Part shown: piece by piece, positions 45,715 through 55,525 of the stretch | Layout: every line of letters begins with the position of its first letter | Numbering within the stretch: the stretch's first letter is position 1 | Assembly (NCBI GenBank): GCA_913009205.1 | Contig: CAJVYC010000012.1 | Location: 1-64,000, forward strand | Direction of reading: 5' to 3' | DNA from: an uncultured Fluviicola sp. | Lineage (GTDB): Bacteria > Bacteroidota > Bacteroidia > Flavobacteriales_D > Crocinitomicaceae | DNA: 64,000 nt | Notes under the pieces: generated by a model | What the model saw: only the letters and a program-made list of their open reading frames with translations | The model's database searches: none | What the model was told of the DNA's origin: nothing | Position numbers and translations under genes: made by a program

Positions 45715-47603
45715 TTTATCACGGTAAACATTCTGTCCCAACGGAATCCGCCATTTGGATCACTTGAAAGCCAAACCATTGATGCTTTACCAACGATATG
45801 ATCTTCAGGAACAAATCCCCACATTCTAGAATCAGCCGAGTTAAATCGATTGTCTCCCATCATCCAGTAATAGTTCATTCCGAACGTATAAGTCGTTGCT
45901 TTTTTTCCATCAATAATAAACGATCCATCTGGTTTTTCAACCAAAGTATGTCCTTCGTAAGAAGTAATAATTCTTCTGAAGTAAGGAATATTGTCTTTGG
46001 ATAATTTAACGGTTTGTCCTTTGTACGGAATTTGAAATTCTTGGAAATCGGTTACTGTATTTCGGATATTCGGATCATTTGGGAAGGCTCCCAAATTGTC
46101 TATTGAAATATTTTCCGAAGGTAATTTACGTTGAAGCGTAAATTTAATATCAGGATTTTCTTTTTTAAGCTTAGCCAACGTAGCTTTATTTACATGAACA
46201 CCAATTTTCTCGCCTCTACGAGGGCCAGATTGTATTACGCTGTATTGTGTAAAAACATCAAAATCAAATTTGGAGAGCATTTCTTCGTCTGACTTTATAT
46301 TAAATTTATACATTGAATCGGCTAGGTAAAGCAAATTTTGCTGATCCGCGATTTTCGCTTTTTTCCCATTAACAAATAATTGTGAATTTTCCAATCGCAA
46401 TTTCTGTCCTGGAATGCCCATGCATCGTTTAATGTAATTCTCTCTTTTATCAACTGGACGATAAATCAGTCCATAATGCTTGGTGTATGGCTCATCAACT
46501 GAAGTTTGTTTATGAATAAGTCCTGATCTAAGTAAAGTTCTGGCTGATTCTTTCCACTTATTAATATTATTAATATATGCAGCATATATTTTTTCGTTCA
46601 CTCGTAAAGAGATGAGCTTCTCTAAATCATCATCTGAAATATCTTTGAATTCAGCTTTAATACCGTTTTCAATATACTCCATTTCTGCAGGGCTTAATTG
46701 AGTTTGCGGGTTAGAATGTTCCCATAAAAACTGAGCTTCATCATTTAGAAGTTGATAGTAGTTATGTCCCATTAAACCGTCAGGCATCCTTGGATCATAG
46801 ACTGCCGTATCTCCGGCTGGATAGTTAAAAACAACAACATCATATTGTTCAACCTTACCAAAACCTGGCAGTCGGACATAATTCGAAGTTTCAATTCCGA
46901 GGTATGATTTGACATCAACAAATGGAACCGTATTGTGTACCAAAGGATAAGAGAATGGTGTAACTGGAACTTTAGGTCCATACGCCAATTTGTTCACGAA
47001 TAGGAAATCACCAACTAAAAGCGTTTTCTCCATCGAACCAGTTGGAATTTTAAATGGTTCGAAAACATAAGTTCTGATAATCAATGCAGCTATAAGGGCA
47101 AACCAAATTGAATCTCCCCATTCCTTGACTTTTGTCTTTTTACCAGGCTTTGCTCTTGTTACAGCAGCAAATCCCAAGGCAATTGCGTGTCCAAGTATTG
47201 GCAATGAAAGAAAAAGAGCTAAATGATCTCCCCATTCTCTATCACTAACTTCTTTGCTGTTTGCCCAATTTGTTTCAGGTAGCATTTTGTCTCCAGACGT
47301 TGCAATTTTATACATTATTACATACGGAAAGAAAATACCTTGAAGCGTATCTAACAGAGAGAAATAACCGAACCTACGGATGTATGAAACATTCGCGACT
47401 GACCACATTGCAATATGGACACCAGGAAAAATCAAGAGCAATGACCACCAAGGTTTTTGAGATCCTAATTTAAAGGCTATGAAATAATTATAACCTGGAA
47501 CTAAGGCCTCCCAAGCTTTTCTGTCTGCTTGTTCAAAACTCTTCCACCACATTGCTAAATACGGGTGAAGTAATAACAACAGGTAAAAATAAAATATGTT
47601 CAT
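45711..47603 (-). CDS. lepB: signal peptidase I, long form
   Basis: Removes signal peptides from exported proteins at the inner membrane. At 630 residues it is about twice the length of the E. coli enzyme. An N-terminal membrane region (1-150) resembles DUF5684, a further membrane segment lies near 165-180, then come the catalytic S190 in P-T-G-S-M-E-K-T and the general base K392 in [10 protein letters not shown]. About 200 residues lie between them, far more than in short LepB. The [12 protein letters not shown] box is near residue 590. It sits between dapB and wbqC as in other Bacteroidota. Confidence 0.92.
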   Translation of the reverse strand: MNIFYFYLLLLLHPYLAMWWKSFEQADRKAWEALVPGYNYFIAFKLGSQKPWWSLLLIFPGVHIAMWSVANVSYIRRFGYFSLLDTLQGIFFPYVIMYKIATSGDKMLPETNWANSKEVSDREWGDHLALFLSLPILGHAIALGFAAVTRAKPGKKTKVKEWGDSIWFALIAALIIRTYVFEPFKIPTGSMEKTLLVGDFLFVNKLAYGPKVPVTPFSYPLVHNTVPFVDVKSYLGIETSNYVRLPGFGKVEQYDVVVFNYPAGDTAVYDPRMPDGLMGHNYYQLLNDEAQFLWEHSNPQTQLSPAEMEYIENGIKAEFKDISDDDLEKLISLRVNEKIYAAYINNINKWKESARTLLRSGLIHKQTSVDEPYTKHYGLIYRPVDKRENYIKRCMGIPGQKLRLENSQLFVNGKKAKIADQQNLLYLADSMYKFNIKSDEEMLSKFDFDVFTQYSVIQSGPRRGEKIGVHVNKATLAKLKKENPDIKFTLQRKLPSENISIDNLGAFPNDPNIRNTVTDFQEFQIPYKGQTVKLSKDNIPYFRRIITSYEGHTLVEKPDGSFIIDGKKATTYTFGMNYYWMMGDNRFNSADSRMWGFVPEDHIVGKASMVWLSSDPNGGFRWDRMFTVIK

Positions 47604-47608
47604 CTTTC

Positions 47609-48328
47609 TTATTTAATAACATCTTGCATGGTGAAAACGCCCTGTTTCCCCATTAACCATTCTGCTGCGATCACAGATCCAAGTGCAAAACCTGATCTAT
47701 TATGCGCTGTATGCTTAATCTCTATACTATCGATATCTGAATTGTATCCAATTATATGTGTACCAGGAACACCATCTTTTCTATGCGAAGTAACAGCGAT
47801 CTGGCCTACTGAAGTCGTAGGAGTTTCATTCTCTTGATGGATCCAAGCTTTTAAATTGTCATTTGAAAGCATCATGTCATTTGCCAAAGTGATTGCTGTA
47901 CCACTTGGTGCGTCAAATTTTTGTAAATGGTGAAACTCGTCTATAGAAGCTATATATTCATCGTGAGGCGCCATCAATTTTGCCAGTCTTCGGTTGATAT
48001 CAAAAAAGATGTTCACACCGACACTAAAGTTTGAAGCGTAGAGTAGTGCACCGTTTCTTTTTGTTACAAATTCTTTTACTTTGGGAAGTTGTTCGTTCCA
48101 TGCTGTCGTTCCTACGACAACAGGAGTATTGTTGGTTACGCAATGTTCAATATGCTTTACGGCCATGTTTGGAGCTGTAAATTCAATAGCAATATCAATC
48201 TTCTCAAAGTCCAGATCTTCAACTGGAGTAAGGCTTGTACTCGTAGCGACAATTTTATGTCCGCGAGAAATAGCGATTTCTTCAATCACTTTTCCCATCT
48301 TACCATATCCAATTAATGCTATGTTCAT
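47609..48328 (-). CDS. dapB: 4-hydroxy-tetrahydrodipicolinate reductase
   Basis: Reduces the DapA product with NAD(P)H in diaminopimelate synthesis. The 239 residues begin with [11 protein letters not shown] (dinucleotide loop) and contain E-F-T-A-P-N near residue 50, V-V-G-T-T-A-W near residue 71, the catalytic segment [16 protein letters not shown] near residue 130, and the C-terminal G-T-H. It lies five bases before lepB and has a -7 element of its own in the gap after the DUF5683 gene. Confidence 0.95.
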   Translation of the reverse strand: MNIALIGYGKMGKVIEEIAISRGHKIVATSTSLTPVEDLDFEKIDIAIEFTAPNMAVKHIEHCVTNNTPVVVGTTAWNEQLPKVKEFVTKRNGALLYASNFSVGVNIFFDINRRLAKLMAPHDEYIASIDEFHHLQKFDAPSGTAITLANDMMLSNDNLKAWIHQENETPTTSVGQIAVTSHRKDGVPGTHIIGYNSDIDSIEIKHTAHNRSGFALGSVIAAEWLMGKQGVFTMQDVIK

Positions 48329-48344
48329 TCTTTAACTATTGAGG

Positions 48345-48352
48345 CAAAAATA
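48345..48352 (-). promoter_or_regulatory. -7 promoter element TATTTTTG of dapB
   Basis: A perfect TAnnTTTG on the minus strand, 16 bases before the dapB ATG, inside the 51-base gap after the DUF5683 gene. It suggests an internal promoter within the par-dapB-lepB run. Confidence 0.5.
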
Positions 48353-48379
48353 AGCTTTTAGCCATACCGTGCAATTGAT

Positions 48380-48928
48380 TTAACGAAAATTAAAACTCAT
48401 TTTAAGCCCAGCAGTTCTATAATTTAAAAATGTTGGCTCCAATTTCATGGATAGATCTTCAGATATATCGAAAGAGACGAAATGAGCTTCAACCCCGGCA
48501 TCGATAATTTGAATGAAGTATACAACTGCAACTCCTAGTATAGAAAGGTCCCTCCAATCCAAGTGCTGTTTGTACAAACTTAGGATTCCAGCATCTGTAA
48601 ATTGGGCGTAATTTGGACTGGTAATATTATCTTGTCGAAGTGTGTATTCTTCCTTATAGTTTTTTTGTTCGATCTGATTGTAAATCAAGAAGTAAGTCGA
48701 TGCGCCTAAAGCTCCATAAATTAATGGAACTTTCCAAAAGGCTTTCTTTTTCCCTTTTGGCATTGCTATGTGATTGTAGATTTGACCTGCTCCAGGAGCA
48801 ACTACAGAAAGAATTACAGCCTTTTTTACGGAGTGTAAAGTGTCTTGTACAACTGCCGTAGTATCGTCCTTAGAGGCAAAACTTGTAGAAGTGAATAGGA
48901 TAAATAGAAGAAGGACTAACCCTTTCAT
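48380..48928 (-). CDS. DUF5683 family membrane-associated protein
   Basis: A 182-residue protein with a signal peptide or N-terminal anchor (1-18). The family mark is S-V-V-A-P-G-A-G-Q-I-Y-N near residue 41, which begins a region with two hydrophobic segments (Y-G-A-L-G-A-S-T-Y-F-L-I-Y near 72; I-L-G-V-A-V-V-Y-F-I-Q-I near 130). DUF5683 genes sit between parB and dapB or lepB in this phylum, as here. The function is unknown. Its ATG shares one base with the parB stop. Confidence 0.78.
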   Translation of the reverse strand: MKGLVLLLFILFTSTSFASKDDTTAVVQDTLHSVKKAVILSVVAPGAGQIYNHIAMPKGKKKAFWKVPLIYGALGASTYFLIYNQIEQKNYKEEYTLRQDNITSPNYAQFTDAGILSLYKQHLDWRDLSILGVAVVYFIQIIDAGVEAHFVSFDISEDLSMKLEPTFLNYRTAGLKMSFNFR

Positions 48929-49836
48929 TACTTGTTTAATAAGTCAATAATGCGGCTTAAGTCGACATCGGAATTAAAATTCACAACAATCTTACCATTA
49001 CCATTTGGTGACTTTTTAATTTCCACTTTTGTTGAAAGACGATCACCAAGATGTTCCTTGAACGTAAATTCAGTTTTCGTTATTTCAAGTTTTGCTTTTT
49101 TTGGCAATTGTTCTTGCTCTTCCGGAGTTCCTGAAATTTTTTCTCCTCTTAAGATTGCTTCAATATCACGAACAGAAAGTTTTTCATTTACAACCCTATT
49201 GAACAATTCAACTTGCGTTTCTCCATCCCCAGCGGAAACGAGAGCTCTAGCATGGCCCATTGTTATCTTTCTTTCTCTAACTCCTGCTTGAATATCGGGG
49301 GGTAATTTGAGTAATCTTAAATGATTCGTGATACTCGAACGACTTTTAGATATTTTCTGACTTAATTGATCTTGTGTTAATTCAACTTCTTCAATAAGAC
49401 GTTGGTAAGAAAGTGCAACTTCGATCGGGTTTAAATCTTCACGTTGAATATTCTCTACCAAAGCCATTTCAAGCATAGCTTGATCGTTGGCAATTCTTAT
49501 GTAAGCAGGAACTTCAGTTAACTTCGCCAATTGCGCTGCACGGAAACGACGTTCACCAGAAATTAATTGGTACTTGTCACGTCCCAGTTTACGAACGGTT
49601 ATCGGCTGAATAATTCCGTGAATTTTAATTGATGTACTTAATTCTTGAAGTGCCTCTTTTTCAAAATTTGACCTCGGGTTAAATGGGTTGGCTTCAATAC
49701 TTGAAATGGAAATCGTGGAAATCGATCCTACAATTCCGTCTCCAGATGAAGTGCTTGTGATGTCAGTTTCTGAGTTTTCTAGAAGTGCACTTAGTCCTTT
49801 TCCTAAAGCAGATCTTTTCTTCGTATTAGAGCTCAT
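48928..49836 (-). CDS. parB: chromosome partitioning protein ParB
   Basis: A CTP-dependent clamp that loads at parS sites near the origin and helps segregate chromosomes. The 302-residue protein has the N-terminal K-G-L-S-A-L motif, the CTP-binding boxes G-E-R-R-F-R-A-A near residue 94 and E-N-I-Q-R-E-D-L-N-P near residue 127, the helix-turn-helix (S-Q-K-I-S-K-S-R-S-S-I-T-N-H-L near residue 158) and a C-terminal dimerisation region. It overlaps parA by 11 bases. I did not find a convincing parS in the window. Confidence 0.95.
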   Translation of the reverse strand: MSSNTKKRSALGKGLSALLENSETDITSTSSGDGIVGSISTISISSIEANPFNPRSNFEKEALQELSTSIKIHGIIQPITVRKLGRDKYQLISGERRFRAAQLAKLTEVPAYIRIANDQAMLEMALVENIQREDLNPIEVALSYQRLIEEVELTQDQLSQKISKSRSSITNHLRLLKLPPDIQAGVRERKITMGHARALVSAGDGETQVELFNRVVNEKLSVRDIEAILRGEKISGTPEEQEQLPKKAKLEITKTEFTFKEHLGDRLSTKVEIKKSPNGNGKIVVNFNSDVDLSRIIDLLNK

Positions 49837-50638
49837 CGCTAATCTTTATTTTTTTGTCTTCGTTCGAAATTTTTGTCAAATCATTTCTCTGTAGAATCTC
49901 TCTCGCAAAATTCAAATAGTTTACAGAGCCTTTGCTTGCTGCATCATGCATTATTATCGTTTCACCATAACTAGGTGCTTCTCCCAATTTTGTATTTCTA
50001 TGAATTACCGTATCAAATACAATTTCCTGGAAATGCATTTTCACTTCTTCAACAACTTGATTTGCTAAACGCAGGCGCGTATCATACATTGTCAAAAGAA
50101 TCCCTTCGATTTCCAGATCAGGATTAAGTCTTCCTTGCACAATCTTAATAGTGTTCAAAAGTTTCCCAAGTCCTTCCAATGCAAAGTATTCACATTGAAC
50201 TGGAATCATAACGGAATCCGCAGCAGTTAAAGAATTCACAGTAATCAAACCTAGAGAAGGGGAGCAGTCAATAATAATAAAATCATATTGATCTTTAATC
50301 TTTTCAAGGGCGAACTTAAGCATGTACTCGCGGTTCGGAAGATTGATCATTTCCAACTCCGCACCTACCAAATCAATATGAGATGGAAGAATATCCAAAT
50401 TTGGATTATCCGTTTTTACAATTAAATCAGAAGGATCGACATCGTTGATTAAGCAATCATAAATAGTCTTGTTCTTATTCGGGTCTAGTCCGACACCAGA
50501 AGTCGCATTCGCCTGAGGATCTGCATCAACTATCAATGTTTTGTATTCTAATACGCCTAAACATCCGCTTAAGTTGATTGCAGTAGTTGTTTTTCCAACA
50601 CCACCTTTTTGGTTCGCAATTGCAATTATTTTACCCAT
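49826..50638 (-). CDS. parA: chromosome partitioning ATPase ParA/Soj
   Basis: A Walker-type ATPase of 270 residues that works with ParB. The deviant Walker A is KGGVGKTT (residues 10-17), switch I is V-D-A-D-P-Q-A-N near residue 37, and the Walker B region is I-I-I-D-C-S-P-S-L-G near residue 121. It is the first gene of the long minus-strand run. TAAAGATA at 50659-50666 on the plus strand reads TATCTTTA on the minus strand, one mismatch from the -7 consensus, and may be its promoter. Confidence 0.95.
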   Translation of the reverse strand: MGKIIAIANQKGGVGKTTTAINLSGCLGVLEYKTLIVDADPQANATSGVGLDPNKNKTIYDCLINDVDPSDLIVKTDNPNLDILPSHIDLVGAELEMINLPNREYMLKFALEKIKDQYDFIIIDCSPSLGLITVNSLTAADSVMIPVQCEYFALEGLGKLLNTIKIVQGRLNPDLEIEGILLTMYDTRLRLANQVVEEVKMHFQEIVFDTVIHRNTKLGEAPSYGETIIMHDAASKGSVNYLNFAREILQRNDLTKISNEDKKIKISDEL

Positions 50639-50771
50639 TTAATGAAAAAATTGAATTATAAAGATAAGTTAAATGCGCATTGAATGGTCGGAAAGTAATC
50701 ACTAGTTATCAACGAAAATCGTGTTGATACAATATTAATAAAATGGAAGGAAATAGAATTAGTTATAGATC

Positions 50772-51080
50772 TTAAAACGAAACTCGTGAAACAACTTCTA
50801 ATTCAGTTTTTTCTGCGACTTCATACTCGCTAGAAGATGTTAACTCTTGAATTTTGTTCAAGGCATCTTTTAAGCCGTCTTCGAACTTTTTAAAATCCTC
50901 CTTGTACAAGAATATTTTGTGCTTTTGATATGATTCTCTGCCATCAACGAACGTTTTTTTACTTTCCGTTAAGGTTAAATTAAGGTCATTCCCTTTTGTT
51001 GACTTCACATCAAAGAAATAAGTTCTTTTGCCCGCTCTAACTATCTTTGAATAAATTTGATTATTCTTATCGTACTCCAT
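50772..51080 (-). CDS. DUF3276/PUR-alpha-like nucleic-acid-binding protein
   Basis: A 102-residue protein of the DUF3276 family, whose Borrelia member has a PUR-alpha fold that binds single-stranded DNA or RNA. The family pattern is Y-S-K-I-V-R-A-G-K-R-T-Y-F-F-D-V-K near residue 10 and I-F-L-Y-K-E-D-F near residue 57. Its own role here is unknown. It lies 133 bases before parA on the same strand, probably as a separate unit. Confidence 0.85.
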   Translation of the reverse strand: MEYDKNNQIYSKIVRAGKRTYFFDVKSTKGNDLNLTLTESKKTFVDGRESYQKHKIFLYKEDFKKFEDGLKDALNKIQELTSSSEYEVAEKTELEVVSRVSF

Positions 51081-51202
51081 AATCGTGGTATTTAATTGTC
51101 AAATGACTAGACAAACGTTGTACTTTTTTTATCATGAAACAACAGATTCCCTAATCTTTTCTGTTTAATGAAAAATACGTATGTTTCCAAAAAATCAGCA
51201 AT

Positions 51203-52957
51203 TTAACTCGTCTCTTCCTCCGCTAATTGCTTCTGATAAAGCTCGGCATAGGCGCCATTTGCCAGAATCAACTCTTCGTGTGTTCCTTTTTCAGTAAGGC
51301 GACCTTCTGCTATATTGATAATTCTCGATGCATTTCGAATGGATGAAACACGATGGCTGACAATCATGGAAGTGATATCATTCATGTTTTTGAAATTGCG
51401 AAGGATGATTTCTTCTGTTTCCGTGTCCACGGCGGATAAACAATCATCTAGAATTAAAATTTCAGGCGTGCGAATCAAAGCTCGAGCGATACTAATTCGC
51501 TGTTTTTGTCCACCACTTAAGTTAACTCCTCGTTCTCCTAATAAGGTATCAAATCCCGATTTAAACTCAATAATATTGTGGTAGACATGTGCCTGCTTCG
51601 TTACCTCAATCAACATTTCCTCTGAAGCATCTCCTTTATTTAATCCAAACGCAATGTTGTTCTTGATCGTGTCCGAGAATAAAAATACGTCTTGAGGAAC
51701 AACACTAGTCCGACTCCTTAGTTCATCTAAATTGCAATCGTTAATATTCTTTCCGTCAATTAAAATGACTCCACTTTGTGGTTCGACTTGGCGTGTCAGC
51801 AACTGAATAATAGTTGATTTTCCGCATCCTGTTCTTCCAATGATGCCGAGTGATTCGCCTTTTTTAATGATGAAACTCAAATTATTGATTGCCTGAACAC
51901 CAGAGTTCGGGAAGGTGTAAGAGACGTTTCTAAATTCAATTTCCTTTTTAAATACAAGTGGCTCTTGAGATCGGTTAACAATTTCGGGTTCTTCTTTTAA
52001 AAACTCATTGATACGTTCTTGAGAAGCAGCCGCCCTTTGAATTAATGATGTCACCCATCCAACAGAGGCAAATGGCCAAGTCAACATATTAACAAAGAAG
52101 ATGAATTTGGTTATATCACCAATTGTCATATTACCGTTGATATGAAAAATTCCTCCCAAATAGATGCAAAGTACGCTACTTAGTCCAACTAGGATAAATA
52201 TTGTTGGCATGAACAAAGCATTGACAAATACAAGTTTCATGTTTTTATTCTTGTAGGCATTCGCAGACAAATTGAATTTATCTTCAACCTCCTTAGTTCT
52301 ATCATACGCCTTTACCACCCGGATTCCTGAAAAGGTTTCTTGAACCAATGTTGACATAAAGGATTGTTCTTTCTGAACCGTTGTACTTATTTTATTGATT
52401 CGAGAAGCTACTTTGTATATTATGAAGGACATAAGTGGAAGGGGGGCCAAAACAACGAGGGTTAACAAGCCATTAATAGAGATCATCACACTAATAACAA
52501 GAATTGAAAGAACAACGAGATTAATGGTGTACATAATACCTGGTCCAAGATACATTCGGACTTTAGTTACATCTTCCGATATCCGGGTCATTAAGTCTCC
52601 AGTATTGTTTTTCTTGAAAAATGTGTAACTTAATTTTTGATATTGTTGGTAGATTTCATTTTTTAGATCATACTCTATATACCTCGACATGATTATGATT
52701 GTCTGTCTAGTTAGAAATAAAAATATTCCAGCTATTAGGGAAAGTAGTATATAGTATCCGCCGACTTTAAAAGCGTAATAGAAAAGGTCGTCAGGGTTGT
52801 ATGTGCTGTTCCATTCTTTTAGATCATCGGTTACATCACCAAAGTATTGTGGCATTAAAACTTTGGCGAGGTTTGTTCCAATAATGAACAATATTCCCAA
52901 AAGCATTCTCCATTTGTATTTAATGAAATATTTATTGAGATAGCTAAGTGACTTCAT
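51203..52957 (-). CDS. ABC exporter half with aspartate at the catalytic glutamate position
   Basis: A 584-residue fused membrane and ATPase half-exporter. Residues 15-305 hold six membrane segments; the ATPase part has Walker A G-R-T-G-C-G-K-S-T near residue 376, signature L-S-G-G-Q-K-Q-R near residue 480, Walker B ending D504 and the H-loop in V-S-H-R near residue 532. The residue after D504, normally the catalytic glutamate, is D505, as in MdlA- or BmrC-type halves that pair with a complete partner. No partner gene is adjacent. Lipid, drug or peptide export is possible. Confidence 0.87.
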   Translation of the reverse strand: MKSLSYLNKYFIKYKWRMLLGILFIIGTNLAKVLMPQYFGDVTDDLKEWNSTYNPDDLFYYAFKVGGYYILLSLIAGIFLFLTRQTIIIMSRYIEYDLKNEIYQQYQKLSYTFFKKNNTGDLMTRISEDVTKVRMYLGPGIMYTINLVVLSILVISVMISINGLLTLVVLAPLPLMSFIIYKVASRINKISTTVQKEQSFMSTLVQETFSGIRVVKAYDRTKEVEDKFNLSANAYKNKNMKLVFVNALFMPTIFILVGLSSVLCIYLGGIFHINGNMTIGDITKFIFFVNMLTWPFASVGWVTSLIQRAAASQERINEFLKEEPEIVNRSQEPLVFKKEIEFRNVSYTFPNSGVQAINNLSFIIKKGESLGIIGRTGCGKSTIIQLLTRQVEPQSGVILIDGKNINDCNLDELRSRTSVVPQDVFLFSDTIKNNIAFGLNKGDASEEMLIEVTKQAHVYHNIIEFKSGFDTLLGERGVNLSGGQKQRISIARALIRTPEILILDDCLSAVDTETEEIILRNFKNMNDITSMIVSHRVSSIRNASRIINIAEGRLTEKGTHEELILANGAYAELYQKQLAEEETS

Positions 52958-52969
52958 GCGATAATTTCC

Positions 52970-52977
52970 TATTTTTG
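52970..52977 (+). promoter_or_regulatory. possible -7 element TATTTTTG before leucine dehydrogenase
   Basis: A perfect TAnnTTTG on the plus strand 62 bases before the ATG at 53040; it would give a leader of about 55 bases. No closer candidate is apparent. Confidence 0.35.
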
Positions 52978-53039
52978 CCCCACTATTTACATGGTTTTGT
53001 AAAAGTAAATAATAGATTGAGATAATTTAGCGCTTTGAT

Positions 53040-54137
53040 ATGATTGAAGTAAAAAATATTGAGGATACGAACCTCGCTGGAAATCCTGTAATTGCTCAAA
53101 TGAGCAATTACAAGCATGAACAGCTTTTGTTCTGTAATGATAACGAAACAGGTTTAAAAGCAATAATCGCAGTACATAATACGGTTTTAGGTCCAGCACT
53201 CGGAGGAACGAGAATGTGGTCTTACAAAAACGAAATGGAGGCATTGAATGATGTTCTTCGTCTCTCTCGCGGTATGACTTACAAAAATTCAATCTCTGGG
53301 CTGAATTTAGGTGGCGGTAAAGCGGTCATTATTGGTGATGCTCGAGCCATGAAATCTGAAGCTTTGTTTAGAAGATTTGGAAAGTTTGTGAATAGCTTGG
53401 CCGGAAAGTACATTACAGCAGAAGATGTTGGAATTAATCCAATGGACATGTCATGGGTGAGTATGGAGACGGATCACGTTGTTGGTCTTCCTGGGAAAAG
53501 TGGAGATCCTTCGCCGGTTACAGCTCATGGAACTTATGTAGGGATGAAAGCTTGTGCGAAAGAGCAATTTGGTACTGATTCTTTAAGTGGTAAGAAAGTT
53601 GCCGTTCAAGGAGTTGGACATGTAGGTGAATATTTGGTTGAAGCACTTACGAAAGAAGGTGCAGAGGTTTATATCACAGATATACACGAACCAACTTTAA
53701 AAAGAGTATCTCAAACGTATGGGGCTAAAGTTGTTGGTTTGGATGAAATATATGAAATCGATATGGATATTTATGCTCCTTGTGCGCTAGGAGCAACCAT
53801 AAATGATACCACGTTATCAAAATTGAAGTGTTCAATTATCGCTGGTGCTGCAAACAATCAACTTCAACAAGAAGGATTGCACGGTACAGAGGTAATGAGG
53901 AAAGGAATCATTTATGCTCCTGACTATGCGCTAAATGCTGGTGGCGTTATTAATTGTTATTCTGAAGTGAAAGGTTTATCTCCAGAATGGGCAATGAATA
54001 AAGCCGAAGAAATTTACACAACGATTCATAATATCGTTAAGCGTTCGTCATCTGAAAATGTTCCGACATATCAGATTGCCAATAAAATGGCAGAAGAACG
54101 TATTGACTCTATTGGGAAAGTTAAACTTCCAATGTAA
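53040..54137 (+). CDS. leucine dehydrogenase (Glu/Leu/Phe/Val dehydrogenase family)
   Basis: An NAD-dependent amino acid dehydrogenase of 365 residues that deaminates leucine, and probably valine and isoleucine. The substrate lysine is K82 in T-Y-K-N-S-I-S-G-L-N and the catalytic lysine is K94 in G-G-G-K-A-V; the dinucleotide loop is V-Q-G-V-G-H-V-G near residue 190. The length and the G-G-T-R-M-W motif fit leucine dehydrogenase rather than glutamate dehydrogenase; phenylalanine or valine as main substrate cannot be excluded. nusB follows after four bases. Confidence 0.85.
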   Translation: MIEVKNIEDTNLAGNPVIAQMSNYKHEQLLFCNDNETGLKAIIAVHNTVLGPALGGTRMWSYKNEMEALNDVLRLSRGMTYKNSISGLNLGGGKAVIIGDARAMKSEALFRRFGKFVNSLAGKYITAEDVGINPMDMSWVSMETDHVVGLPGKSGDPSPVTAHGTYVGMKACAKEQFGTDSLSGKKVAVQGVGHVGEYLVEALTKEGAEVYITDIHEPTLKRVSQTYGAKVVGLDEIYEIDMDIYAPCALGATINDTTLSKLKCSIIAGAANNQLQQEGLHGTEVMRKGIIYAPDYALNAGGVINCYSEVKGLSPEWAMNKAEEIYTTIHNIVKRSSSENVPTYQIANKMAEERIDSIGKVKLPM

Positions 54138-54141
54138 GCGA

Positions 54142-55089
54142 ATGCTGAATAGACGACACTTAAGAGTAAAAGTTCTTCAATCTTTATATGCGTATTTCCA
54201 ATCGAAAGATGGGCATACAGCTATTTCTGAAAAGGAATTATTGACAGCAGTAGAACGAATTTACGATCTTTATTTGTACCTGTTATTGTCCTTTGATGAA
54301 CTTAAAGTTCAAGGGACACGTAGGATTGAAGATTCTAAGCTGAAGATTCGGCCAACGGATGAAGAGCTTGATCCGAATACAAAATTCATTGATAATCAAC
54401 TCATTTCTATTTTAGGGAATCATCCTGAATTAAGAGCTTGTTCTGAAGATCGAAAAGTGAATTGGGTAGGAGATGAGCACCAGGAGTTGTTCCGTAAGAT
54501 GTATTTGAATTTAAGAGAAAGTGAGACTTACTTTGAGTTCATGAACAATGATGCGAAAGGGTTTGCTGAAGATATGGTTTTTGCTATTGCCGTCTTTAAA
54601 TCAGAGATTGCAAACTTCCCTTTGCTTTATGATTTCTTTGAAGAAAAGAGTATTCACTGGATGGATGATATCGATTTGGCTTGCACAATGGTTATCAAAA
54701 CTTTAAAGAACTTTAACGAAGATGGTCCCAATCAAATTTTACCTTTGTATAAGGATAAAGAAGATGAAGTTGATTTTATCAGACAATTACTTCGAAAAAC
54801 CATTTCGATGGACGTTGAGAACGAAAAATTAATTGATGAATTGACAAGTAACTGGGAGTTAGACAGAATTGCGAAAATGGACGTGATTCTAATGAAAATG
54901 GCAATTACTGAATTGCAAATTTTCAACAATATTCCAACCAAGGTGACACTAAATGAATATATTGAAATTTCAAAATTCTATAGTACACCAAAGAGTAATG
55001 GATTTATTAATGGAGTTCTCGATAAAGCAATTGGCCGTCTGGATAAAGAAGGATTAATTACAAAAGTTGGACGGGGATTAAAAGAATAA
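54142..55089 (+). CDS. nusB: transcription antitermination factor NusB, long form
   Basis: A 315-residue NusB, more than twice the length of E. coli NusB. The start is M-L-N-R-R-H-L-R-V-K-V-L-Q-S-L-Y-A-Y (the R-x-x-R-x-x-x-x-Q-x-L-Y NusB mark); the typical C-terminal part is D-V-I-L-M-K-M-A-I-T-E-L near residue 248 and P-T-K-V-T-L-N-E-Y-I-E-I-S-K near residue 266. About 180 residues of helix lie between, common in Bacteroidota NusB. The open frame extends upstream to 54058 inside the previous gene and is not used. Confidence 0.9.
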   Translation: MLNRRHLRVKVLQSLYAYFQSKDGHTAISEKELLTAVERIYDLYLYLLLSFDELKVQGTRRIEDSKLKIRPTDEELDPNTKFIDNQLISILGNHPELRACSEDRKVNWVGDEHQELFRKMYLNLRESETYFEFMNNDAKGFAEDMVFAIAVFKSEIANFPLLYDFFEEKSIHWMDDIDLACTMVIKTLKNFNEDGPNQILPLYKDKEDEVDFIRQLLRKTISMDVENEKLIDELTSNWELDRIAKMDVILMKMAITELQIFNNIPTKVTLNEYIEISKFYSTPKSNGFINGVLDKAIGRLDKEGLITKVGRGLKE

Positions 55090-55093
55090 GATT

Positions 55094-55495
55094 ATGATAA
55101 AATTTTTGACACTATCATTATTGATTGCAATGTTCGCTTCTTGTGAGTCAGATCCAGAAACAGATGTGATAGTAGGGAACAAGACAACAATGAAAATTGA
55201 TCGCTTGTACGATGCTGGAGAGGTAATGAAAGGAGAAGTTATTACAGCGAAGTTTAGAGTGACCAATACAGGAAAGTATCCATTGACTTTGGCGAGTGTT
55301 AAACCGTCGTGCTCATGCACTGTTTCTTCTTATCCTAAGGAACCAATTACACCGGGAGAATCAGATGTAATTACTGCAACTGTTAATACAGATAGATTAG
55401 GTACAGGTACTTTAACAAAACACGTGAATGTCACGGCAAACACAACCCCCTCAGTTACCCAATTAAAAATCAGGGGATTGGTTATGAATAAATAG
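55094..55495 (+). CDS. DUF1573 lipoprotein
   Basis: A 133-residue lipoprotein (lipobox F-A-S-C, lipid cysteine 17) with a DUF1573 Ig-like domain. The family motif is F-R-V-T-N-T-G-K-Y-P-L near residue 53, then P-S-C-S-C-T near residue 71, and the end of the domain near K-H-V-N-V-T-A-N-T. Small DUF1573 lipoproteins like this often precede yajC in Bacteroidota. The two close cysteines may be reduced or bridged. It sits between nusB and yajC on one transcript. Confidence 0.85.
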   Translation: MIKFLTLSLLIAMFASCESDPETDVIVGNKTTMKIDRLYDAGEVMKGEVITAKFRVTNTGKYPLTLASVKPSCSCTVSSYPKEPITPGESDVITATVNTDRLGTGTLTKHVNVTANTTPSVTQLKIRGLVMNK

Positions 55496-55525
55496 TAAAT
55501 TAAATTAAATTAAAAGAGAAAGATA

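Noticed and set aside
50700-50740. TTATCAAC-type DnaA-like sequence upstream of parA
   Set aside because: Two mismatches from the DnaA box and isolated; expected by chance in AT-rich intergenic DNA.
50786-50793. parS-like half site GTGAAACA at the end of the DUF3276 gene
   Set aside because: Only one half of the palindrome is present, the other half matches 3 of 8, and it encodes conserved protein end.
51126-51141. 12 of 16 match to parS upstream of the DUF3276 gene
   Set aside because: The central CACGTG core is missing, so ParB binding is unlikely.
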